From: Pseudomonadota bacterium
GTDB lineage: Bacteria; Pseudomonadota; Alphaproteobacteria; Acetobacterales; Acetobacteraceae
DNA: 13,502 nt
Reading direction: 5' to 3'
Assembly: GCA_021826485.1 (NCBI GenBank)
Contig: JAKAZX010000060.1
Span: 1 to 13,502, forward strand
Under the pieces are notes generated by a model. It was given only the letters and a program-made list of their open reading frames with translations. It did not search any database and was not told where the DNA came from. Below, piece after piece: positions 7,502 through 13,502 of the stretch. Numbering within the stretch: the stretch's first letter is position 1; each line of letters opens with the position of its first letter. Both the position numbers and the translations under genes were made by a program.

Positions 7502-9481
7502 ATGACGAGCCGCAGGATACGTCCGTGGCATTACACTGTCGGTGCCCTGGTCGTCGTCATCGTGGTTCTGGTTTTCGTCTGGAACTGGGACTGGTTCATT
7601 CCGCCGATCGAGCGGATTGCTTCGGCGCGGCTCGGCCGTCCGGTGCATATCGCCCATCTGCACCTGCGGATCGCCCGCAACCCGGTGCTGGAGGTGGACG
7701 GCCTCGTCATCGACGATCCGCCGGACTTCCCGGCCCCCGGGCCGTTCGCCCGCATCGCCCGTCTCGCCGTGATGCTGGACGGGCCGGCCTATCTGCATGG
7801 CCAGGCGCTGGTGGTGCCGTCGATCGAACTGGACCGGCCGGAGGTGAATGCCACCGCCCTGCCGGACGGGCGCAACAACTGGACCTTCCCGTTCGGCGGC
7901 GCGCCCGCGGGCGGCAAGCCGGGGTCCAGCGCGCGGATCGGCGATCTCGTCATCACCGACGGCCACGTCCATGCGATCGACCCGAAGGTGAAGGCGGACT
8001 TCCACCTCGATATCGCAACGCAGCCGGCGGCGGAGGGGCAGCCGGCGCGGATCGTGGTCGATGCGCATGGCACCTACAACAACCAGCCGATCACCGGCCG
8101 GTTCATCGGTGGGGCGTTATTGACGCTGCGTGACAAGGCCAACCCCTATCCGGTGGACCTGGTGCTGGCCAATGGGGCCACGCATGTCGTGCTGCGCGGC
8201 ACCGTGCAGGACCCGCTGGCCTTCGCCGGCACCAGCCTGAAGGTGGAGGTCTCCGGCCAGACGCTGGCCGACCTGACGCCGCTGACCGGCCTGCCGGCCC
8301 CCCCCACGCCACCGTATCGTCTGGCGGGCGACGTGAACTATGCCGACCGGCGCATCCGGCTCGATCATCTGGCCGGCCGCCTCGGCAGGTCCGACCTGGA
8401 CGGCAGCATCGCCGTCGATCCGGGAACGGTGCGGCCGCAGGTCGATGCGGTGCTGCACTCGCACCAGGTGGACTTGGCGGATTTCGGCGGCGTGCTCGGC
8501 GGCGTGCCGGGGCGCGCCACCACGGCCGGCGAGTCGCCGCAGCAGCGCGCCGAACTTGCCCGGGCGGCGGCCAGCCCCTGGCTCATTCCGCGCAGCCCGC
8601 TCGATCTGCCGCGGCTGAAATACGCCGATGTCTCGCTGCGCTATCGCGGCGACCACATCCTCGGCCGGTCCGTGCCGCTGGACGACGTGGTGGCCGACGC
8701 GACCATCCGCGACGGCGCGATCCGCGCCCATCCCATCAGCTTCGGCGTCGGCCGCGGCCGGATCGAGGCCGACATCGCCGCCGATGCGACCGGGCCGCAC
8801 CTGATCCACACGCGCACCGACATCGCGTTCCGCCAGGTCGATCTGGCCCGCCTGATGAGCGCCACCCACACCTTCACCGGCGCCGGCCGCATCGGCGGGC
8901 ATGCGGTGGTCGAGGGCACCGGCGATTCGATCGGCGGCATCCTCGGCGCCGGCAATGGCGAGCTGAAGCTGTTCATGACCGGCGGCGACCTGTCCGCCCT
9001 GCTGGTGGACCTGTCGGGGCTGGAGTTCGGCAACGCCCTGCTGTCCGCGCTCGGCGTGCCGAAGAAGACCGAGGTGCGGTGCCTGGTGGCCGATTTCGCG
9101 CTGCGGCAGGGCATCCTCGGCACCCGCACCCTGCTGCTCGACACCGGGGAGGCGAACGTCACCGGCAAGGGCGACATCAACCTGCGCGACGAGATGATCG
9201 ACTACCAGCTCCGCACCCAGGCCAAGCATTTCACCATCGGCTCGCTGCCGGCGCCGATCGACATCACCGGCCATCTGAAGCACCCCTCGGTCGCGCCGGA
9301 CGCCAAGGAACTGGCGGTGCGCGGCGGGCTGGCGGCGGGGCTCGGGGTGCTGCTGACGCCGCTGGCCGCCCTGCTGCCGACGATCCAGCTCGGGCTCGGG
9401 GAGAACAACGATTGCGGGGCGCTGATCCGCAGCGCCCAGCGCACCCCGAACCCCGCGGAGTCACAGAACGAAACGCGCTAA
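7502..9481 (+). CDS. AsmA-family envelope protein
   Basis: This 659-residue protein has a short basic N-terminus, one transmembrane anchor (about 11-28, VGALVVVIVVLVFVW) and a long periplasmic part rich in beta structure. That is the plan of AsmA-like proteins, which are thought to form lipid-conducting bridges or to tune outer-membrane biogenesis. The AsmA-like C-terminal region is clear: GNGELKLFMTGGDLSALLVD, then VADFALRQGILGTRTLLLDT, then GKGDINLRDEMIDYQLR, ending with a hydrophobic glycine-rich stretch (LAAGLGVLLTPLAALLP) and a cysteine in NDCGALI near 638. Length fits AsmA/YhjG-like members rather than the much longer TamB or YhdP. ATG 7502 follows GGGGGTGG. It is divergent from the response regulator and 123 bases ahead of the DedA-family gene, so it probably forms an envelope block with it. 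The lipid or protein client is unknown. Confidence 0.88.
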   Translation: MTSRRIRPWHYTVGALVVVIVVLVFVWNWDWFIPPIERIASARLGRPVHIAHLHLRIARNPVLEVDGLVIDDPPDFPAPGPFARIARLAVMLDGPAYLHGQALVVPSIELDRPEVNATALPDGRNNWTFPFGGAPAGGKPGSSARIGDLVITDGHVHAIDPKVKADFHLDIATQPAAEGQPARIVVDAHGTYNNQPITGRFIGGALLTLRDKANPYPVDLVLANGATHVVLRGTVQDPLAFAGTSLKVEVSGQTLADLTPLTGLPAPPTPPYRLAGDVNYADRRIRLDHLAGRLGRSDLDGSIAVDPGTVRPQVDAVLHSHQVDLADFGGVLGGVPGRATTAGESPQQRAELARAAASPWLIPRSPLDLPRLKYADVSLRYRGDHILGRSVPLDDVVADATIRDGAIRAHPISFGVGRGRIEADIAADATGPHLIHTRTDIAFRQVDLARLMSATHTFTGAGRIGGHAVVEGTGDSIGGILGAGNGELKLFMTGGDLSALLVDLSGLEFGNALLSALGVPKKTEVRCLVADFALRQGILGTRTLLLDTGEANVTGKGDINLRDEMIDYQLRTQAKHFTIGSLPAPIDITGHLKHPSVAPDAKELAVRGGLAAGLGVLLTPLAALLPTIQLGLGENNDCGALIRSAQRTPNPAESQNETR

Positions 9482-9604
9482 CTAAAATTCACGCAACGGT
9501 GACGCAGGGCCCTGGCGAACCGGCCGCGTAGCTGGACATATACCAAGGCAGTGACACATCCATGCCCCTGTCGGCGCGGCCGGCCCGGTCTGCGCTGACC
9601 CGCG

Positions 9605-10183
9605 ATGCCGGCGCTTTCCATGGCCGCCCTCCTGACGCTCGCGGGGCATGATCCGATGCTCCAGGCCGTCCTCATCATCCTCGGCACCTTCGTGCTGGAG
9701 GATGCGGCGACCGTGCTTGCCGCCATGCACGCGCAGTCGGGCGCCGTCTCCATCCCGCTCGCGCTCTGCGCGCTCTATGCCGGCATCGTGCTGGGCGATC
9801 TCGGCCTCTATCTGCTCGGGGCGCTGTCGGCCAAGGTGCCCTGGGCGGCCCGCATCGTGCCGCCGCGGCGGATGCGCCAGGGGCGGGACTGGCTGGACGG
9901 CAGGGTGTTCCAGGTGGTGTTCATCAGCCGCTTCATCCCCGGCGCGCGGCTGCCGACCTATACCGCCTGCGGCTTCCTCGGCGCCGACTGGCGGCGCTTC
10001 GCGCTCGCCGCGGTGGTGGCGACGCTGATCTGGACCTCGCTGCTGTTCGGCGTCTCGCTCAAGGTGGGCGCGCTGCTGATGCAGTATCTCGGCGCGTGGC
10101 GCTGGGCCGGCGGGATCGGCTTCGCGCTGGTGGTCATCCTGCTCGGCCGCACCGCCGCCCGCCTGCAGGAAGCCCGGCGATGA
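9605..10183 (+). CDS. DedA-family (VTT-domain) integral membrane protein
   Basis: The 192-residue protein has several hydrophobic segments and the DedA signature residues: Glu 32-Asp 33 after the first re-entrant-like helix, GDLGLYLLG at 64-72, and FISRFIPGARLP at 106-117 with Arg 109, Pro 112, Gly 113 and Arg 115. DedA proteins are lipid scramblases/flippases, including recyclers of undecaprenyl phosphate and of phosphatidylethanolamine; which lipid is handled here cannot be read from the sequence. An in-frame TGA at 9596 limits the start to ATG 9605 or ATG 9620; neither has a good ribosome site, and I kept the first. The stop overlaps the ATP-grasp start as ATGA, so the two are translationally coupled. 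The 123 bases before it contain only a weak -10-like TATACC (9539-9544) and no clear -35, so co-transcription with the AsmA-family gene is possible. Confidence 0.9.
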   Translation: MPALSMAALLTLAGHDPMLQAVLIILGTFVLEDAATVLAAMHAQSGAVSIPLALCALYAGIVLGDLGLYLLGALSAKVPWAARIVPPRRMRQGRDWLDGRVFQVVFISRFIPGARLPTYTACGFLGADWRRFALAAVVATLIWTSLLFGVSLKVGALLMQYLGAWRWAGGIGFALVVILLGRTAARLQEARR

Positions 10184-11262
10184 GGGAAGCGGTTCTCGGC
10201 CGTCCGACCCTGCCGGGCCGCGACGCACCGATCGTCAGTCATTTCGAGTTCTGGCCGGACTGGGCCTTCTACGCGCCGATCGTCGCGCAATGGGTGCTGC
10301 TCGGCCTGCGCTACGGCGATTTCAGCCTGCCCACGGCGGCCAACCCGCATGTCGAACTCGGCGGGCTGTGCGGCGAGAGCAAGACCGACATCCTCGATCA
10401 GGTGCAGGGCGCCGCGCGCGGACTGCTCGCCCCCTATATCCGCCTCGGCCCCGGCGATGCCCAGGCGGCGGAGCGGGCGATGCAGGCGGCGGGCCTCGGC
10501 TATCCGGTGATCGCCAAGCCGGATATCGGCTGCAACGGCACCGGCGTCCGCCTCGTTCGCGACCGCGCCGGCCTCGCCCGCTATCTCGCGGAGTTTCCCG
10601 CCTCCGCCCGGCTGATGCTGCAGCGCTTCGTCGCCGAGGAGGGGGAGGCCGGGCTGTTCTATGTCCGCCGGCCGGGGGAGGAGTCGGGCCGCATCACCTC
10701 GGTCACGCTGAAGCAGCCGCCGGTGGTGGTGGGCGACGGCAAGCGGACGCTGGCGGCGCTGGTGCGCGACGATCCGCGCGCCGGGCGCATCCCGCACATG
10801 TATCTGCCCCGGCTCGGGGCCGAGCAGTCCCGCGTGCCGGCGGCGGGGGAGCGGGTTTGCCTGGTGCTGGTCGGCAACCACTGCAAGGGCGCGATCTTCC
10901 GCGACGGCAGGGCGGAGGCGACGCCCGCGCTGACGCGCGCGATCGACGCGCTGGCCCAGGCGATCCCGGACTTCCATTTCGGCCGGCTGGATGTGCGCTT
11001 CGGCTCGCTGGCCGCACTGCGGCGCGGCGAGGGCTTCACCGTCATCGAGATCAACGGCGTCGGCTCGGAAGCGACGCATGTGTGGGACGCCGGCACGCGG
11101 CTGCGTGATGCCTGGGCGGACCAGTTCTTCCACTACCGCACCGCCTTCGAGATCGGCCGCGCCATGCGGGCGCAGGGCCACCGCCCGGCCGGCCTGCGCG
11201 CCATGTGGCGCAACTGGCGGCGGCAGAAATATCTGATGGCCCGCTACCCCGCTCACGACTGA
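10180..11262 (+). CDS. ATP-grasp family ligase-like protein, substrate unknown
   Basis: This 360-residue protein belongs to the ATP-grasp superfamily (carboxylate-amine/thiol ligases such as D-Ala-D-Ala ligase, glutathione synthetase and cyanophycin synthetase). Visible elements are the ATP-binding lysine in PVIAKPDIG (109-117; Lys 113), a second nucleotide segment VVVGDGKRTLAALV (182-195), the RLDVRF strand (269-274), and the metal site IEINGVGSEATH (289-300; Glu 290 and Asn 292). The N-terminal 70 residues are distinctive, with an aromatic HFEFWPDWAFYAP run (21-33) and NPHVELGGLCGESK (55-68), and may lie on the membrane surface; there is no clear signal peptide. ATG 10180 overlaps the DedA stop (ATGA). 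Coupling to a lipid transporter hints that it modifies an envelope precursor or lipid head group, which is inference. It ends 18 bases from the convergent methyltransferase gene. Confidence 0.85.
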   Translation: MREAVLGRPTLPGRDAPIVSHFEFWPDWAFYAPIVAQWVLLGLRYGDFSLPTAANPHVELGGLCGESKTDILDQVQGAARGLLAPYIRLGPGDAQAAERAMQAAGLGYPVIAKPDIGCNGTGVRLVRDRAGLARYLAEFPASARLMLQRFVAEEGEAGLFYVRRPGEESGRITSVTLKQPPVVVGDGKRTLAALVRDDPRAGRIPHMYLPRLGAEQSRVPAAGERVCLVLVGNHCKGAIFRDGRAEATPALTRAIDALAQAIPDFHFGRLDVRFGSLAALRRGEGFTVIEINGVGSEATHVWDAGTRLRDAWADQFFHYRTAFEIGRAMRAQGHRPAGLRAMWRNWRRQKYLMARYPAHD

Positions 11263-11280
11263 GCAGGGCGGCGCGGCCGG

Positions 11281-12147
11281 TCAGTCGGACGCGGCGGCGG
11301 CCGGGGTCTTCATCATCGCCCCGGTCATCGGGATGAAGAACACCCCGACATCGCGCCGCGAATGCACCTTGCCGGCGGCGTCCTTGGTGTAGACGTACAG
11401 CACCTGGCCGCGCTTGAACGGCTGGCCGATGGGGATGATCATGCGGCCGCTGGGCTTGAGCTGCTTCAGCAGGTCGGGCGGCGCGTATTGCGCGGCGCAG
11501 GTGACGATGATGATGTCGAACCCGCCCGCCACCTCGGGCCAGCCGAAATACCCGTCGCCGACGCGGGTCTCGACATTGTCGTAGCCGAGCGGGGCGAAGA
11601 TGCGGCCGACCGCCTTGCCCAGCGGCTCGATGATCTCGATCGAATAGGCGCGGCGCACCATCCGGCTCAGCAGCGCGCTCTGGAATCCGCTGCCGGTGCC
11701 GATCTCCAGCGTCACGTCGTCCGGCTTCGGGCGGCAGACCTGCGTCATGTAGGCCTGGCCCAGATAGTCCGACAGCGCCGAGCCGTAGCCGAGCGCCCAG
11801 GGCTTCGGATTCTCCTCATACGCATCGCCCGGCGTCGCGCGGTGCTGGTCATAGAGGTAGTGGAAATACTCGCGCGGCACCGTCTCGAACGCCGCCAGCA
11901 CGCGGGGATCGGCTTCCCCCAGATGCGCCTTGAGATATTGCGCGATGCGCTGCATCGCCGCCGGTTTGCGCGTCTGGATCGCGTCGAACTGCGCATCCGT
12001 CAGATCGACGCGGCGGCCGGAGCGCGCCATCGCCTCCTCATAGGTCTTGCGGTTCCAGCCCGGCGCCGCATTGGCGGCCCGCGCGGGGCGTCCGGCCAAG
12101 CCCGGCGCGGCGAGCGCGGCGGCGGCAAGCAGGGCACGGCGGTTCAT
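11281..12147 (-). CDS. PIMT-like SAM-dependent methyltransferase with a Tat-type signal peptide
   Basis: The 288-residue protein resembles protein-L-isoaspartate O-methyltransferase. SAM-binding motif I is LEIGTGSGFQSALL (147-160), the acidic residue after strand 2 is Glu 171, motif II is FDIIIVTCAA (210-219), motif III is LKPSGRMIIPIG (230-241), and the end VFFIPMTG (269-276) is typical. The substrate loop, normally like GHGQTISQP, here reads GYGSALSDY (120-128); only the Ser at 126 seems kept, so substrate choice is probably changed. The N-terminus MNRRALLAAAALAAPGLAG with PARA before a likely cleavage site looks like a Tat signal peptide, which is odd for an enzyme needing SAM. ATG 12147 overlaps the upstream gene's stop as ATGA; a GTG seven codons earlier (12168) would hide the signal peptide within the overlap. 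It forms a unit with the spermidine-synthase-like gene. Confidence 0.85.
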   Translation of the reverse strand: MNRRALLAAAALAAPGLAGRPARAANAAPGWNRKTYEEAMARSGRRVDLTDAQFDAIQTRKPAAMQRIAQYLKAHLGEADPRVLAAFETVPREYFHYLYDQHRATPGDAYEENPKPWALGYGSALSDYLGQAYMTQVCRPKPDDVTLEIGTGSGFQSALLSRMVRRAYSIEIIEPLGKAVGRIFAPLGYDNVETRVGDGYFGWPEVAGGFDIIIVTCAAQYAPPDLLKQLKPSGRMIIPIGQPFKRGQVLYVYTKDAAGKVHSRRDVGVFFIPMTGAMMKTPAAAASD

Positions 12148-13502
12148 CGGGGCAGTGGGTCCGGCCACGGGGCGCTCTTTCTCTGCGCAGGAAATGCGAT
12201 CACGGCGACCGCATACAGCAGCAGCGCCGACAATAGAACCCCACTATAGCCTTGCGTGCGCGCAATCAGATTGGCAAGCGGCGTGGCGACAACGGAAAAT
12301 GCGCCGTTCAGCGCCCAGGCCCAGGGCAGGAACGGTCCGGTGCCGACCCGCGCGAGGCCGAGCGGGAACGGCATCCCGAGCGCGACGGAAACCGGCCCGG
12401 CCAGCAGCAGCACCAGTGCGACCCGGGCGGCGAACGGCCAGCCCACCGCGCCGAGCAGCAGCGGTTGCAGCCCCGCAAGCATCGCCGCGCACCACAGCAC
12501 CACGATGCCGGCGGCGATCCGTGCCGACATGCGGGCGGAGACCATGCTGCCGAGGCCCGAGCCGATCAGCATGGCGGTCAGCACCAGCGCGAAGCCCAGC
12601 GTGCGGTCGTCGAGCAGGAAGCTGGCGCGCTCGATCAGCACGATCTCGATGGCGAGGAAGCCGAGGCCGAGTGCTGCGAAATACGCCGCCGCCCGCAGCG
12701 CGCCGGCCGGCGCGCCCAGCCGCCGCCGCGCCGCCAGCGGCACCAGCAGCACGGCCAGCGCGATCACCGCCGCCTGCGCCAGCACCGCGAGGTTGACCAG
12801 CGCGCCGACCTCCGGCTGGGGCAGCAGTTCCAGCCGGCGCAGCAGCGTGCCCACCCGGTCCAGCCGCAGCAGCGCGTACCAGGCCGGCCGGTCGAGCGTG
12901 ATCGGGGAAAGGTTGAAGCTCTCGGCGGAGGCGGTCGGGCGGCCGGCGAGCACCGCGGCGGCTTCCTCGGCGATCGCATCGCGCGCCGCCCCGCCGGTCG
13001 CGACCTCTCCCGATTCGAAGGAGACGGGCGGCAGGTCGTTGTAGATGCCGGCCCGCGCGGCCTCTGCATCCATGCCCTGGAAGTAGCTGATATCAAAGGA
13101 TCGCGCGTCGCAGAACGCCTTGGCGGCGGCGATCCGCGCGGCATCGAACGGGGTTGGCGACAGCAGGATGCGGACATTCCACGCGGAGCGGTAGACCAGG
13201 ACATGCCGCGCCGGGTCGGCCATGCCCGAGGCCGCCAGCGCCGCGCGGGCGGTCGCCAGCAGCCGCAGCGCATAGGCGGGAAAGTCGCGGATCGAGACCG
13301 GCAGCGACAGGATGCCGCCCGGTGCCAGGGCACGCAGGTCGGCGGCCAGCGCCTCCACGGTGAAGGCGTTGGCGTTGGTCTCGCCGGCGTCCAGGAAGTC
13401 GCCCGAGATGTCGATGAGGTCATAGCCGGCGCCCGCCCGCGCCGCGGCCAGCGGGCTTTCGGCCGATGCGGCCGGGTCGCTCGGCGGGGCCGGTCCAAGG
13501 CA
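12144..13502 (-). CDS. Spermidine-synthase-like multi-pass membrane protein, 5' end cut off
   Basis: The frame is open to the right edge, so the true N-terminus lies outside; 452 residues are visible. The first part is the later portion of a Rossmann-type domain as in polyamine aminopropyltransferases: YDLIDISGD (around 27-35), then FTVEALAADLRALAPGGILSLP, where the usual gating-loop and reductase-like strands fall. The SAM/decarboxylated-SAM motif itself would be upstream of the window. The last 220 residues hold about seven membrane helices (roughly 234-256, 272-294, 303-323, 330-352, 359-381, 391-412 and 418-437), including GMPFPLGL (376-383) and PWAWALNGAFSVVATPLAN, which mark the membrane-bound spermidine-synthase-like family. 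These proteins are often annotated as SAM-dependent methyltransferases or spermidine synthases; real polyamine synthesis is unproven. The stop overlaps the PIMT-like start (ATGA). A GTG at 13358 is internal, not the start. Confidence 0.82.
   Translation of the reverse strand, partial: CLGPAPPSDPAASAESPLAAARAGAGYDLIDISGDFLDAGETNANAFTVEALAADLRALAPGGILSLPVSIRDFPAYALRLLATARAALAASGMADPARHVLVYRSAWNVRILLSPTPFDAARIAAAKAFCDARSFDISYFQGMDAEAARAGIYNDLPPVSFESGEVATGGAARDAIAEEAAAVLAGRPTASAESFNLSPITLDRPAWYALLRLDRVGTLLRRLELLPQPEVGALVNLAVLAQAAVIALAVLLVPLAARRRLGAPAGALRAAAYFAALGLGFLAIEIVLIERASFLLDDRTLGFALVLTAMLIGSGLGSMVSARMSARIAAGIVVLWCAAMLAGLQPLLLGAVGWPFAARVALVLLLAGPVSVALGMPFPLGLARVGTGPFLPWAWALNGAFSVVATPLANLIARTQGYSGVLLSALLLYAVAVIAFPAQRKSAPWPDPLPR

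Noticed and set aside
8117..9283. A 388-codon minus-strand frame opposite the AsmA-family gene
   Set aside because: Shadow frame: the plus-strand protein has a recognisable family architecture; the antisense product is low-complexity Arg/Ala/Gly/Gln.
9505..9514. Palindrome CAGGGCCCTG after the AsmA-family gene, considered as a terminator
   Set aside because: No loop and no T-run; a short GC palindrome like this is expected by chance here.
9958..11256. A 432-codon minus-strand frame opposite the DedA and ATP-grasp genes
   Set aside because: Shadow of two recognised genes; no motif and an atypical His/Arg-rich composition.
11263..11280. Possible bidirectional terminator between the convergent ATP-grasp and methyltransferase genes
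   Set aside because: Only 18 GC-rich bases lie between the stops, with no stem of useful length and no T-run on either side.
11362..12249. A 295-codon plus-strand frame opposite the PIMT-like gene
   Set aside because: The minus-strand protein carries all the methyltransferase motifs; this frame is its complement and crosses the gene junction.

Overview
This window looks like chromosomal DNA from a high-GC alphaproteobacterium, with Acetobacteraceae/Rhodospirillales as the best guess. The reasons are very high G+C with strong G/C third-position bias, tight ATGA/GTGA gene overlaps, the protein families present, and a diverged copy of a dispersed repeat type I associate with alphaproteobacteria. 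The assignment is inferred from style; no rRNA or other marker gene is present.

Layout. (1) Positions 1-1919, plus strand: the two ATPases of an oligopeptide/dipeptide ABC importer (OppD/DppD cut by the left edge, then OppF/DppF). The permease and binding-protein genes presumably lie upstream. (2) 1985-3378, plus: a five-Asp-box beta-propeller (BNR/sialidase-like) coupled by GTGA to an 89-residue MoaD/ThiS-like beta-grasp protein ending in Gly-Gly. (3) 3379-3755: a gene-free stretch with an AT-richer patch and a strong hairpin. (4) 3756-6305, plus: a membrane-anchored PAS-GGDEF-EAL cyclic-di-GMP protein. (5) 6306-6858: a possible terminator, a diverged dispersed repeat, a good sigma70-like promoter and a small hypothetical gene that could be read from a leaderless mRNA. 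(6) 6859-7209, minus: a single-domain response regulator, divergent from (7) 7502-9481, plus: an AsmA-family envelope protein. It is followed by (8) a DedA-family membrane protein and an ATP-grasp ligase joined by ATGA (9605-11262). (9) 11281-13502, minus: a PIMT-like methyltransferase with a Tat-type signal peptide, coupled by ATGA to a spermidine-synthase-like multi-pass membrane protein that runs off the right edge.

How they may work together. AsmA, DedA and the ATP-grasp enzyme suggest an envelope or lipid-handling block. The GGDEF-EAL protein and the lone receiver are signalling genes with no cognate partner in view. The propeller/beta-grasp pair and the exported-methyltransferase/membrane-synthase pair are the least understood units and the best candidates for undescribed biology. 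No tRNA, rRNA, CRISPR array, transposase or phage gene was found, so the window reads mostly as ordinary chromosome with several orphan modules.
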